Positions 8,554 through 19,300 of a stretch of DNA of 64,000 nucleotides are shown here, piece by piece. Both the position numbers and the translations under genes were made by a program. Numbering within the stretch: position 1 is the stretch's first letter; each line of letters opens with the position of its first letter. This DNA comes from Halorubrum sp. SD626R. Lineage in GTDB: Archaea; Halobacteriota; Halobacteria; Halobacteriales; Haloferacaceae. Location of the stretch: assembly GCF_001261915.1 (NCBI RefSeq), contig NZ_CVRT01000030.1, forward strand, positions 62,001 through 126,000. Reading direction: 5' to 3'. Below the pieces are notes generated by a model. That model was not told where the DNA came from, did no database searches, and saw only the letters and a list, made by a program, of their open reading frames with translations.

Positions 8554-8886
8554 ATGAGATATTCTGGCGACTGGATGGCACTCGTCGACGACAGAGTGCT
8601 TGAATATCTACGCGAGAACGCTTCTGGATCTCCTACGGAAATGAAGGAAGAGGGACCGATCCGGTATTCGAGTCAGTACATCGGCCGTCGATGTAAGAAA
8701 TTGAAAGAAAATGGGCTCGTTCAACATCTCGGGAACGGTATTTACGTCATCACCGACGATGGAGAGGCGTATCTCGATGGCCGACTCGATACGCAAGAAT
8801 GGCGCTACATCGATGACGAAACCAACGAAGTCACTGCCAGCAGTTCCGAAGACATCCCCGGTGAGTCGACCGGAGGCGAAACTTGA
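8554..8886 (+). CDS. phiH1-repressor-like winged-helix protein
   Basis: A 110-residue protein read from the ATG at 8554. Residues 1-75 follow the haloarchaeal phage phiH repressor pattern: WMALVDDRVLEYL, a helix with GSPTEM, a recognition helix SSQYIGRRCKKLKENGL, then a wing GNGIYVITDDGEAYLDG and the LD-x-x-x-W extension. The acidic tail (about 25 residues) is disordered. Members of this family are common as immunity-type repressors and orphan regulators of integrated elements, which fits the element operon diverging on its left and the relic DNA on its right. A start 12 codons upstream is possible but less acidic. Confidence 0.8.
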   Translation: MRYSGDWMALVDDRVLEYLRENASGSPTEMKEEGPIRYSSQYIGRRCKKLKENGLVQHLGNGIYVITDDGEAYLDGRLDTQEWRYIDDETNEVTASSSEDIPGESTGGET

Positions 8887-9207
8887 ATGAGTACGTCATG
8901 AATGACACAGTTTGACGGATGAATTCTTGAGCAGTTAGCTTCGGAAGGTGCTGCGACCTTGGAGGGACTTGTCCAAACTTACCGGTGAGGGTAGTCCCAG
9001 TCGTGTGACTGAGCGGCATCAGATGTTGGTCAACGATGACCCCTGATAGTAGAACTCCGCTGCTGAGGGTCTTCTTTCAACTATTATTCGCGGTGTTCCT
9101 ACTAATTTGAACAAGTGGGGGTTACTGTGGTTCCGTGTATAGCACTTCCTTCTCGACACATTTGAGATCAGCTGTCCCGTACAGAAGAGCAGTGAAACAG
9201 CAGTATA

Positions 9208-9217
9208 TACTCAAGAG
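9208..9217. repeat. left target-site duplication of the MITE
   Basis: TACTCAAGAG, identical to the copy directly right of the element; the pair marks the insertion site. Confidence 0.85.
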
Positions 9218-9440
9218 CATTCGTCTTTAGCTAAGACTGATAGTAATATTCAAAGCTCAGAATATAACTAAAGGTGTTGGGAAGGACAATTCCAGCCGGT
9301 GAGACGCTGTTCATCGTGAAAACAGGCGATTGGAAACGCTAAGATTGGTGTTTTCGGCGTTTTGCCGAGGTGTACGAGCGAAATTCGACCGCAGATCACG
9401 GCTAGATAGTATTACTGTGAATATTAGCTAAAGACGGATG
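9218..9440. mobile_element. 223-bp MITE-like element with 17-bp terminal inverted repeats
   Basis: The ends are CATTCGTCTTTAGCTAA at 9218-9234 and its inverse complement with one mismatch at 9424-9440. The perfect 10-base direct repeat TACTCAAGAG lies immediately outside on both sides (9208-9217 and 9441-9450), a textbook target-site duplication. There is no room for a transposase, so this is a non-autonomous element. A 10-base duplication and ends beginning with CAT recall the IS4-family ISH8 group of haloarchaea, but that assignment is from memory and needs a comparison of ends. Confidence 0.85.
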
Positions 9441-9450
9441 TACTCAAGAG
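9441..9450. repeat. right target-site duplication of the MITE
   Basis: TACTCAAGAG, identical to the copy directly left of the element. Confidence 0.85.
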
Positions 9451-10127
9451 TTGGTAGGTCGGCTAATGTAATACTTAGAGCGTGTATCTCTCACCAAGAT
9501 CTGTGATCTGGTTCGATGTCGAAGGCGACGACCTCCGTGATCTTGACGTGATCAGTACCGGACTAATTAACGAACGTTTGGAGATTACGCTTCTCGACCG
9601 ATTAATTCTCTTAGCCGACGAGTTGTCACTCCCGGTGCTGACAGTGTTGAATCTGGAGGAAAAGCGGGCAGAGGCTCAGGTACCATTTAAACGGATGTAC
9701 CAGTTTCTTGAGGACCGACGTATCGGTAGGTGACGATCGGATCAACGCTTCCACCGTCATGTTCCAAGGTTTCGCCAGAACCGACCAGAGAAAACTCCGA
9801 GGAGCCACAGATCTTCCGGTCGGTAACCTTGATGGCTGTCGTGACAAAGAGTATCTCGCTCCTTCTGTAGGAGATTGTTGATACAGTCGTTGCTAGCTGA
9901 GCGGGAACACTAATCGAGTTTCTAAGTACCTCTACCGTGAACTCCCAATTTGATTCACGCACCCGCAAATCGCCAGACTACAGTCCACCAACAATGCGCT
10001 ACACAAGACCGACTTCGACAGTCGCAGCTACTTCGTAACTAGCACTTTTCATATCCCGTACTAACCCAGTTAGCGCCACACCGGGCCCGTATTAGCTCAC
10101 ATTACAGCCCTGAATCGGGGTGTCTGT

Positions 10128-13121
10128 TCAATACTTCTCGAACGCGGCCTGGGCTGGTTCCTCGTCGACCTGACGGCAGAGCCTCTCGACGAGTTCCGGT
10201 TTCAGTGCATCGTAACCGTCGATCCACTGAGCGAAGTTCTTCAGGTAGTGGCCTTTGAGACCGACCACGATCTTACCGTGGCGCTTCGCGTCTTCCGTCC
10301 GTGCGGGGACTGATACGATATTCTCGAACTGCTCGTCTACCAGTTTCCGGTTGAATACTACACCGATACGGTCGGCCGGGACCTCCTGAACTATCTTGTC
10401 GACGTCGATACTGGTGTAGTAATCGCTGCCAAGCGTGAAGAAGACGATGTCATAATCCGACTTAGTCAACACTCGTTCCAGTTCTTCTTGAATATTCAGT
10501 TGCCTCGACCGCTCCCGGATCTCGCCGACATTCATCGAACTGAAGGTCACTTCGTACGGTGGAAGCCGATCTCGCTCCCCGACCAGTCCGAACCCGGCAC
10601 TAACGAAGTACCGTTCGACATCGTGATCGTTCCCTCGTAGCCGACGCACAGCGTCTTTGACGAATCCCTGCTGACGGCCGGTGTACAAGTCGCGGGCCTC
10701 GATTTCAGGGACGTTATTTTGTCCTAATAATTCTTCCCTAGTGTATTCCAGCGTTTCCTCTTCGTCGAAAACGGGCGCTCCCTTCGGGATTTCCTTCGAC
10801 CCGGAACACTGGTCGATGACGAGGATGTCAAGACCGTCCGTTGTATCGATCGTCGGGGGATGCGGGACGAAGTCGTCACCAACTGAGTAGTCCCGGCCAC
10901 ACGTTTCCAAGACGCTCTCCCTCAGTTCGCGTGGGTCATCAAGTGACTGAAGAGTACAGTCGTTCTCGCTTACCGCCTCAGAAATTCCCGAATCGATCTC
11001 TCCATCCTGAGTAAGAAGAAATAGGTGTTGATAGCGCTCGGTTTGTTCACCTACTGCTTCGGCCGTTCGGCCCGGAGCGAAGGACACGAGCGACGGCGTC
11101 TCATCCCACCATTCTTGTACACCATCGCCGTGTAAGGCCCCGACTTCAGCGACTGGAAGATCGTGGACCGCTTCCCAGAAGTCCGGATGTTCAGCGCGAA
11201 GGTAGTGTTTAATGGTGTCGTATCTCCCGAGGCTAGCTGTCCCCTGAGTTGCCACCAGAATCTTCGGGAGGTCTTCTGCGAACTGGTCGTAGAACCGCCG
11301 CGTGTTGTGGAATCCACGACGGCGGTTCCGGTCGTTCCCCCGGAAGATACACACCTCAATTCCGTGTTCCTCGCAGATGGAACAATCGCATTTGTCCCAA
11401 GGGCGGTTCCACAGTGTCTGTTGGTACTCCTCTAAGAGTTGTTCGTCTCCGATCCACTCTGCATAATCCTTGACCACGTTCCAAACTTGCTCGTACAGAC
11501 TGAATTCCGGTACAGCTGTCACGGTGTCCACAATCTGATGGAAAGGCTCAGAAAAGTCGTCTACGTCAGGGAACTCAGAAAATCCGACACGCGAAAGGGC
11601 TTCCTCCTTGAGGTGGTCTGGCATCCGAGGGAACTGCTCGAATTCACGCTCCGCAGTCCGCAGCAGCTCGTCGTACTCCTCGAAAGGAACCGGCGATTCG
11701 GGGTCGTCCTTTCGTAGGAGTTTGACGAGTTTGCCCCTGAGTGTGTCGCTGAAACTCGCCTGTAATTCCCGCCCGTACTCGAAATCGTTTCTGAAGGCCG
11801 ACTCGACGTCCGTCAGCAGAGACTTGTCGTACTTCGAGTCGTGACGGTGTTCTCGAAGGTAATCGCGAGCCGCCGGAAGAACCTCCTCGGCCTTCTGGTG
11901 CCAGTCGTGAATGGCTTCGATGAGGGGGTACTTCTTGTCGTAAGCACGTAATGCCACCAAGGCTTCCCGCCCACGCAGCGACTTCTCTACGGCCTCATTG
12001 AGGTCATCACTAGTCGAAGGATAGCGAATCCGAATCGCGTCGTAGCGCTCCTCGCTGTCAAGTCGGTAGTTCTCTCCACCTGTCCAGGCCGATCGCAGCA
12101 TACTCGCACTATCGAAGCTCGTCATCCCGGACCGGCCAATACTATCGAAGCCGTCGGTCTTCGCGAACCCGAAGACGTGGGAATCGATCCGGGTGCTATG
12201 CTCCCGTTCAAACGACTTGACTGCCTTGCCGACTCCCTTCACGATCTTCCGGACTTCGTGAATGGGACTACCGGCGACGCCACCGATTCCGAGATAATCG
12301 TACCCGAGATCAAGTACCGTATTAGCGGCCTGGGCGTACGACTGGGGGTCCCAGCCTTGGATTGCGACCATGAGTCGAAACGGATATTCACCGTCCTGGT
12401 ACAGGTCGTACATCTCACGGGCGTTCCTGAGAGTCAAATCGTAGCGAAACTCCTTGTCGTCTTCTCGGTAGACCGCACGTGGATCGTTATCCAGTCGGCT
12501 GAGTGTCGCGTCAATATCCCCTCGGAAGTCAGTCGGATCGAACGATTCCACGTCTTCCCCTGCTTCTGTCCGTATTGTCGGTTCATATTCGTCGACGTAC
12601 TCTGGCCACTCCTCTGGCCATTCGTCGATCATGACATCGACGACGTCGGTGAACGATTCGGGAAGGTCACTCTGTTTGAATCCGTCATGGAACGCACGCT
12701 TGTCTAGGTAGAGTCGCCCCTTGTCTTTCCCCGATCCGAGGACGAGATGGTCGATAGTAACGCCCACAGAGACATCCAGGGTCTCGTAAAAGTCCAGCAT
12801 ATCCCCGTTTCCGTAGGGAGGGAACGGGAGTGATTTGTACCCCCACGCCCCGCAGTCGCTGATTGTCGGTAGCCACTCCGGAACTGAGAGGACTGGGTCG
12901 TCGTACACCCCGTATTCAGCCAGGCGTTCAGCTTTTCGGTCAGTTTCTTCGACCTGTTCTCGGGAGATCAACACGCCGTCGATGGGTGTCGTCTCGCGAT
13001 CAAAAATGTCCCAGATGTAGTCTAGGGTTCGCTCCTTACGGTCGAGGCTAGAGAGTTCGTCGTGCTCGAAGTCGTAGTAGGCATCAACCGCGTCGTCCCA
13101 CTCAGGAACGTAGAACCTCAC
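10128..13121 (-). CDS. 997-aa TGT-like (DpdA-related) protein fused to a CSxxK domain
   Basis: A three-part protein. Residues about 80-360 follow the TGT barrel: SDCGAW at 88-93 stands where TGTs have DSGGF, a GIGGVAGS base-binding loop is at 278-285, H315 sits in HVFGFA, and GMTSFDS at 332-338 aligns with the (G)xDxFDS nucleophile loop of the 344-aa DpdA; the expected nucleophile Asp is Thr here. A zinc site C578-x-C580-x2-C583...H605 follows, as in TGTs. The last ~230 residues start with CSGSK (772-776) and contain ARDLYTGRQQ and SAGFGLV, resembling the DUF6884 type. The TGT-like plus CSxxK plan parallels archaeosine synthase ArcS. It could be a second DNA transglycosylase or an enzyme altering the inserted base. 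Isolated gene, opposite to the DUF7344 gene. Confidence 0.7.
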   Translation of the reverse strand: MRFYVPEWDDAVDAYYDFEHDELSSLDRKERTLDYIWDIFDRETTPIDGVLISREQVEETDRKAERLAEYGVYDDPVLSVPEWLPTISDCGAWGYKSLPFPPYGNGDMLDFYETLDVSVGVTIDHLVLGSGKDKGRLYLDKRAFHDGFKQSDLPESFTDVVDVMIDEWPEEWPEYVDEYEPTIRTEAGEDVESFDPTDFRGDIDATLSRLDNDPRAVYREDDKEFRYDLTLRNAREMYDLYQDGEYPFRLMVAIQGWDPQSYAQAANTVLDLGYDYLGIGGVAGSPIHEVRKIVKGVGKAVKSFEREHSTRIDSHVFGFAKTDGFDSIGRSGMTSFDSASMLRSAWTGGENYRLDSEERYDAIRIRYPSTSDDLNEAVEKSLRGREALVALRAYDKKYPLIEAIHDWHQKAEEVLPAARDYLREHRHDSKYDKSLLTDVESAFRNDFEYGRELQASFSDTLRGKLVKLLRKDDPESPVPFEEYDELLRTAEREFEQFPRMPDHLKEEALSRVGFSEFPDVDDFSEPFHQIVDTVTAVPEFSLYEQVWNVVKDYAEWIGDEQLLEEYQQTLWNRPWDKCDCSICEEHGIEVCIFRGNDRNRRRGFHNTRRFYDQFAEDLPKILVATQGTASLGRYDTIKHYLRAEHPDFWEAVHDLPVAEVGALHGDGVQEWWDETPSLVSFAPGRTAEAVGEQTERYQHLFLLTQDGEIDSGISEAVSENDCTLQSLDDPRELRESVLETCGRDYSVGDDFVPHPPTIDTTDGLDILVIDQCSGSKEIPKGAPVFDEEETLEYTREELLGQNNVPEIEARDLYTGRQQGFVKDAVRRLRGNDHDVERYFVSAGFGLVGERDRLPPYEVTFSSMNVGEIRERSRQLNIQEELERVLTKSDYDIVFFTLGSDYYTSIDVDKIVQEVPADRIGVVFNRKLVDEQFENIVSVPARTEDAKRHGKIVVGLKGHYLKNFAQWIDGYDALKPELVERLCRQVDEEPAQAAFEKY

Positions 13122-13514
13122 AGATTAGAGTCACCATGTTAGGCTTACTTCGTTCCACCATATGAATATCCCTTTCTACCGCGATTAGATGCCCACTTGA
13201 TATTCTTTGATAATATTTGTGTGTACCTGGTGAATGAGTCTCCATGTCCTTAGAACAGCAATACTCGTCGGAGCTGACTGATGTGGGCAAGCGAACAACC
13301 GAACCGTAGACTCCACTGAGCCGAATTACCTACGGTTAAGTTGATTCCAGCGCTAATTCGTCCTGACGCGCGGGTTGCTCACGAAGAGTGGGCCCGGTGC
13401 TGGAGACACCGACCCCCGCGCTGCCTGAATAGACAGCATGTATACTAACAACGATAATCAGCAAAAAACCGACGGTCGTATCGTATCTTCGGCGATGGAA
13501 GAATCAAAGAAGAG
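13122..13514. other. divergent intergenic region
   Basis: About 390 bases between the minus-strand TGT-like gene and the plus-strand DUF7344-type gene; both promoters must lie here. No gene longer than about 20 codons was seen. Several AT-rich boxes occur (13130-13215 and 13440-13470). Confidence 0.45.
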
Positions 13515-13886
13515 GTGGTCATTTTGAGCGCAGTTAGTGGTTCCTCAAGAGTTACAGACGTGCTCAACTTCCTCGGCAACCGACGGCGGCTGCTAACGCT
13601 ACGGTACCTCGCTCTGTTCGAGCCGGGCACCACCATCGAGGTACGTCGCTTAGCACGGGTCATCCAAGGAGTTGAAACTGAGAACGCACGTAAAAACGAG
13701 GGAACTGCCGATTACGAATCGGCGTACAACGCGCTGATCCAGACCCACCTGCCGAAAATCGATCAGAGAGGTCTCATCCAGTACGACGAACGGCGCAAGG
13801 CGGTAACCGTGGAAGAGTCGCTTGAACGGCACGTCGTCCTTTCGACAATCGCTCAGTTCGTTCTCTCGACTGGGTCGTCTGTCTGA
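13515..13886 (+). CDS. DUF7344-type winged-helix protein
   Basis: A 123-residue haloarchaeal winged-helix protein. The motif DVLNFLGNRRRLLTLRYLALFEPG, then an Arg-x-Leu-Ala-x-x-x-x-G-x-E segment, NALIQTHLPKIDQRGLIQYDERR and a short wing (KAVTVEES) is the signature of this group. These small proteins are usually putative regulators; no ligand domain is present. It reads away from the 997-aa TGT-like gene and towards the end of the long minus-strand operon. The start may be the GTG at 13515 or a TTG 12 bases further in. Confidence 0.7.
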   Translation: MVILSAVSGSSRVTDVLNFLGNRRRLLTLRYLALFEPGTTIEVRRLARVIQGVETENARKNEGTADYESAYNALIQTHLPKIDQRGLIQYDERRKAVTVEESLERHVVLSTIAQFVLSTGSSV

Positions 13887-14382
13887 AGTCCAGAACCTGA
13901 TTATGCCGTTCTAACGGCCGAATATGTATTACTGTTACCACCGTTCTTCTAATTGGACGACGAATAGCCGCGTAGTGGGATGCGTGGCACTGGAAGTGTC
14001 GTCGTCTACACCTGGGATGCTTGGGAGTTGCCAGTTCCATCGGTGGCATCACTCCCTTCTCTGAAGTCGTGGATATTGATTATCGTAGCCAAGCGCGTGG
14101 AACTTATGATCATAATCTCGCAATCGATCCAACTGGGACACGTCCAGCACATGATCGGGAGCGAAAAAGGACGCTAGACTTCGCGATAGAGAGGGAAGAA
14201 TAACTACTACCTGTGTGACGGTAATGACGGCGCTGATTGAGGATGTAACTTCTGTCGAAAATATAGACGAAGACCGGTTGTTATGTATCCGGTAGTAAAT
14301 TTTTCTTTTACAAAATCGAATTGCTGAGCGAGAGATAGAACACTAGACCAGTTCGCTGTTGGTCCGAGTAGAGGGTGTAACC
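13887..14382. other. convergent spacer
   Basis: About 500 bases between two convergent genes. A small palindrome (CCGTTCTAACGG) near 13911-13922 with following AT-rich DNA could terminate the DUF7344 gene. A plus-strand 60-codon frame at 14021-14203 (with GGITPFSEVVDIDYR) has some protein-like character but no recognised family; I do not call it a gene. Confidence 0.4.
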
Positions 14383-16362
14383 TCAACTGTAGTCAGTCGG
14401 TACAAGTTGATGGTTTGGAACCTCTTGTAGGCGTTTAGTAGATAGTTCGTCGGATTCAGCGAGTTCCCATACGATGTCGAAGAACTCGAGCGCAGCGTCA
14501 ACGAATTGCGTCCGCTCTGTGTATACTCCGCATTCGGGGTTCCAGTCGTAGCTGTTCTCCATGAAGTTCGCCGAACCGAGCAATGCTGCGCCTTCCTCAG
14601 AACCTCCGATAGTCTGTACCTTCCCGTGGATGCCGAATTCACCGAGCTCGCGGAAATCCATGTCTGGATTTACCCGCTGGTGCTCTTTGAACCGCGAATA
14701 GGTGCGGATCGTGACCCTCTCTCGGTGGTGCTTGATTTCGCTGAGCAGGTTCTGCTGTAGGCGTCGCCACTCCCAGGGTTCTTTCGTGTGTCGCGTCAGC
14801 AATCGTAGTGCGAATCCTTGGTTCAGGAGGCGCCGTATCTGGGAGACGTATTCGTTGAACGTATCGTCGTCAAACGGCGTCATAATCCGCAGGACCTTGT
14901 CATCAAGATCACGTTCAAGCCCGAGACTGAACAGACGGTCGGTCATCGCTGTGTACGACCGCATCCCTGCGGGTCGATTTTCATGCCAGTGTCGTAACCT
15001 CGCTCTTTCACGGCCGAGACCCCGAGATTCACCCACATAGTCGTCCATCTTCTTCTCGCCAAGAGCCTCAGGATCCACGAGGGTATACGAGAAATATGCT
15101 GGCGCAACATCACCGTCGGAAAGAGAGTCGTAATCTTGAGCAACGATGGCGTCACTAGCGGCCGGTGATAGTGTCGTCACTGACGCTCGGGACAACGTTT
15201 CCATTCGTCGTTGTATTGCCGCACAACGATCGACAAGATATGTTGTATACTCCTCCTGAAGGCTGCTACCATCAACCTGCGTCGGGACAGTGGAGAATTC
15301 AATGACTTCGTTGTCACCGATTTCGCAATCGACGCCGGGAATTCCGGACAGTAACTGATAGAGTTCGTAGGGCGTCGCACCGAGACGATCGGTCACGAAG
15401 CTCAAATCGAGGGTCGTGAATTTAGAGTGGGTAGAGACCGTGGCAATTACGTTAATGAGGTCTTCTCGCTCCGCTTCACCGATCTCGGAACCACCATCAA
15501 TATCAGATACACTGACTCGTTTTCCAACATCGACCTGTGACAGTTCGGTTTCTGCCGGCGGAGCTAGGAGCGAACGTACTGTCTCAAATTGGCGTTCGTA
15601 CTCGTCGTATTGCTCTTCGATTGCGTCTTCAACCACGCTAGTGTCCGGGAGTGACACATCGTTTTTAACAAGCGATACAGCGACTGATTCTAACGAGAAC
15701 GTATCGTTCGATAGCTCTCCAACCAATCGTTCTGTGATGGCTTCGAGACAGTCACGTTCTTCGATGCCTGAAATCTGTGGAAGAATATATAGATAGCCCT
15801 CAGCAGTAGCATCTTCTGTCGGCACTTCTCTTTGGGCTTCAAGAGCTGATTCGATGCGCTCGAAGTGCGGTTCCACACTGTCCGGGTAGATCGTCAGGAG
15901 GCCGGCAGACCCGAGAAGTGGACTGAGAATTGTCTCTTCCCAGTCGCCCGCGAGCAGGCTGTCGAACTCTCGGCGGGGTAGAATTTCGTCCTCGATCCTG
16001 AGACTGGACCGCAAGACCCTTTCGGCTGTCCGAGAACTGGCAACGATGATGGCTCGAATGAGCTGGCGAGGTTCGTCTACTGAGAGAACCAAACTACCAG
16101 CCAGAGTTGGGCGATCTCCTTTAATAAGGCCCAACTCGTCGAGCATCCAGTTGTGTATCTCTGTGACCCGCTTCAATTTTCGTTCATCATTCGTCCGCAG
16201 CGTTTCCGCACGAATATGTGGCGAAAGACACTCTTCGAGACTGTCCTCGGTCACTTTCGCCGATAGTGCTGCGTAGATACTCGCCGGTGAGACTCCCCAG
16301 AGCCGTTCGGGAGAGCGAGTCCGAAGTGCTCGCGCCGAGTCGGTTACGTCATTTTCAGTCAT
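14383..16362 (-). CDS. PLD-superfamily protein, DpdK-like, last gene of the long Dpd operon
   Basis: A 659-residue protein read from the ATG at 16362, which overlaps the end of the helicase gene by 8 bases (ATGACTGA); a longer in-frame reading has a non-acidic, out-of-frame-looking leader. The C-terminal ~170 residues form a phospholipase-D-like fold ending in an HKD-type motif: H579-x-K581 ... GSANFMENS (596-604). The Asp that usually follows at K+5 is not evident. The N-terminal 400 residues are helical with a possible winged helix near 365-415. In bacterial Dpd clusters a PLD protein (DpdK) belongs to the restriction set. PLD enzymes of this kind cut DNA as dimers; here that is inference. 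Confidence 0.65.
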   Translation of the reverse strand: MTENDVTDSARALRTRSPERLWGVSPASIYAALSAKVTEDSLEECLSPHIRAETLRTNDERKLKRVTEIHNWMLDELGLIKGDRPTLAGSLVLSVDEPRQLIRAIIVASSRTAERVLRSSLRIEDEILPRREFDSLLAGDWEETILSPLLGSAGLLTIYPDSVEPHFERIESALEAQREVPTEDATAEGYLYILPQISGIEERDCLEAITERLVGELSNDTFSLESVAVSLVKNDVSLPDTSVVEDAIEEQYDEYERQFETVRSLLAPPAETELSQVDVGKRVSVSDIDGGSEIGEAEREDLINVIATVSTHSKFTTLDLSFVTDRLGATPYELYQLLSGIPGVDCEIGDNEVIEFSTVPTQVDGSSLQEEYTTYLVDRCAAIQRRMETLSRASVTTLSPAASDAIVAQDYDSLSDGDVAPAYFSYTLVDPEALGEKKMDDYVGESRGLGRERARLRHWHENRPAGMRSYTAMTDRLFSLGLERDLDDKVLRIMTPFDDDTFNEYVSQIRRLLNQGFALRLLTRHTKEPWEWRRLQQNLLSEIKHHRERVTIRTYSRFKEHQRVNPDMDFRELGEFGIHGKVQTIGGSEEGAALLGSANFMENSYDWNPECGVYTERTQFVDAALEFFDIVWELAESDELSTKRLQEVPNHQLVPTDYS

Positions 16363-19300
16363 CGTTTCTCGCTTCCAGGTGTAGGTCGTGAGACAGCAGT
16401 TCGAGCAACTCGTCCTTATCGAACGAGTCGGGGTCATTCTGTTCGGAACAGCCGTACTGATAAAGGCAGAACGGGCATCCGTTCTCACAGTTACACTCCG
16501 ACTCCTCCGGAGAGAACGCATCGTGCATTATCTCGATCGCTCTCTCGAACTTTTCACCGTCATCCTGTGTGAGGAGTACGGTGATTCCACTCCCCCCCTC
16601 GTCGGAGTCGTACACTAACGTACCTTCGTCCTCGATCGACTCAGGAACCTGGCGAACACTCACACCGCCGATGTATTGGAGTGCCACCCGGAGTCCGTGA
16701 GCGAACCCGTGCTCAAGTTCCTCACTGTCGAACCGAATACGTGCGGCCTTGGTGTCGAACTTGGTAGCGGGACGCACTGCGATACTTTCATCTGCAGGAT
16801 GTTCGGGGTTGTTCGTACATGCTGCGGACTCCCCCATGCTAGCGATCATGCCGTTACAATCTTCAATACCACACACCTCGAATACGTTCGGAAGCGGGTC
16901 TGAACCCCCATTCTTGTATGTCGCCCAGTATTTACTCGTCGAAGCGGCGATCGTTACGTCACCGTACTCGAATTGGCCGTGTACGTTTCCGCTTTCGTCG
17001 ACGATGTCATACGAGATTGTAGAGTCGAACGAATCCCCCGCGTCAGTGTCTACTGGTGCGTACGTGCTCTGTACTTCTTCGTCGGCTTGGTACACACTCG
17101 ACGGCTCAAGCTCACGGGCGTTGGGCGTTATCCCCAGCGGTAAATCGTGCTGGAACGCAGTCACGCGTTCGGGTACTTTCGTGACCAGCCGCTTCAACTG
17201 GGTGCCGCATGACTCGCAGTTCGACGTGTCAGTATCGTATTCCGAAGCGCACGTCGGGCAGATAGCCGCGTCCTCGAATTGTTCGCTGATACGGGCGGTT
17301 TCCAGTGGCTCCCATTCCGTCCGCGTCACGACGTACGTCTCGCCGTTGTGAAGGTACGCCGCCCCCGGGTGGAGTTCGGAGAGTGCGATGCGACGGTCTC
17401 GAGAACCGTCACTAACGTTATCGAACTCCTCGCCGACGAGTTGATAATCGACTGAATCACCCACTGACCGCAAACCGAACGCTGCCGGACTCTCTCGGTT
17501 GAGGTACTGGCCGAAGTCCATGTCCTCAAGCCGCCGCAGGTAGTCGTCTAACTGGTCAGTACGGCGACGCAGTTGCTGCTTCTGTTCACGTAGTGTACGT
17601 TTTTCTTCGCGGTCCCGGGTGCGTCGTTCTTTGCTGCGGATGTCTGCGACCTCTTCGTCAAGTTCCTCTAGATCACCATCAATAGCGTCTCGTTGAACGT
17701 TATAGAGGTCGATAATCGTCGCTTCGATACCACGGTGGTCGTCAGTCCCCCGTAGTGCCCCTTCGACGACGTCGTCGTACTCGTCTAGAATCGATTCGAC
17801 GGAGCCGCTACAGCTGTCTCGCTGACAGTCACCATTGTACCCGGGTTCGTGTTTGCGACCACAGCTCGAACAAATACCGAAGGAAACCAAATCCTCGAGC
17901 CATTGTTCGATCTCGTCCTGGTTCTCGTTGATGACGGAACGCAGCACTTCCAGTGGGGCGTCGTCGCTCTGGTTCTGTACTTGGAAGTTCGACGACGACA
18001 GAATACCGGTGAACGGCAGTAGGTCGTTAGGCTTCGACTTGGACCGTGGAGACGGCTCGTCTTTACAGACGACGAATTCGTCGAGTCCGCTCTGGTCTCG
18101 TCGCCATGGAACCCACCGGGTCGTCGCTACGCAGTCGAGGATTCCCCACGTGAGAGACTGGTGGAGTACCTCACGATTCACTTCGTTGAGCGGAATTTGC
18201 TGTGGGTCGGACGCGATGAGTTCCTCGGGATGCTCGTGGTAGTAGTAGTCGATCGGATTTCGCTGGCTGACCGAGTGTACGAGTGAATTTCCAGATTCCC
18301 GCCCGGCACGTCCGATACGCTGGAGGTATGAGTTCGCGTTCGGTGGGGTGCCGTAGAGGAGCAGCGTGTTGAGGTCACCGATGTCGACGCCCAGTTCCAT
18401 CGCTGGCCCCGAAGACAGGAAGTGAGGGAACCTACCCTGCCTGAACTGGTATTCCAGTTCCCGTCGTTCGTCTCGGTCTGTCTCCCCGTAGTAGGCCCTT
18501 GCGAGGAGCATCATGGGATCAGACGTCGTTATTTGTTGTGCCGTCAGTGAGAAGTGGGAATGCGAGAACGTGGAGCGGTCTTCCGGAGTCGAGTCGAATT
18601 CGACCACATCGTCAGGAGTGTCGGTCAGTGTTGATTCGAGGCTCGTGACGAAGTCTTCCTGACTCGGACTGTAGTACGTTGGCGTCGCTTCACTGACGAC
18701 CGCGCATTCAATTTTGTCTTCCTCCACCATCACGTACCGGCTGCCGTCCTCTTCGACCCGACGGACCAGTCCCCGGTCAATCAGTGAGTCGAGATGGCTG
18801 TGCCCCTTCTCAACTTCATCGATAAGTTGTGGTTCGTACCGGTGATTCTGTGCGACACACTCTGCGAGTAGTTCCCGTTCGTGTGGTTCGAGATCACCGA
18901 TGTCGGCGTTCAGGCGAACGTCAACGATTCCGTCGTCAGTGAGTTGTTGACTACGGTAGCGTTCGCTGTACTGTCCAGCGAAGATTCTCGACACCAGTTC
19001 TTCAGTCAGATACTCGTCGACTGACTGGTCGTAGTTGGTGAGAAATTCGAACGCATCCGGCGGGTTGTTGGTTTCCCCTTCGAGATCCTCCTCATACTGT
19101 TTTCCCTCGGCTACGCCACGGTCGACAACGCCCGCTAATGACGCCCATCCAGAAGCGTCGGCCTCATTCCTGAGACTGCTGACGAACAGCTGGTCGAAAA
19201 AGAACGCCTCTTCGGGTTCACGGAAGTTCCGCTCCAGTTCTTTCATATCGGACTGACTGTCCGCGAACGAGAGCATCTTCGATTCCGTGAAGCTATCAGG

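Larger units (their letters stand above)
8887..10127. other. gene-poor relic region between repressor and 997-aa TGT-like gene
   Basis: Apart from the MITE-like element at 9218-9440 no intact gene is convincing. An 83-codon plus-strand frame at 9482-9733 (with a VIWFDVEGDDLRDLDVI stretch) has haloarchaeal composition and could be the remains of a gene, but I cannot assign a family. The rest has stops in all frames and lower GC, as expected for decayed insertion-sequence or element DNA. Confidence 0.5.

Noticed and set aside
9482..9733. 83-codon ORF with haloarchaeal composition
   Set aside because: No family, no start context and surrounding relic DNA; could be a gene remnant but is not supported as a gene.
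16363..16521. 53-residue N-terminal extension of the PLD protein
   Set aside because: It is the shifted frame of the helicase DUF1998 end; the ATG at 16362 with the ATGACTGA overlap matches the junction style of the island.
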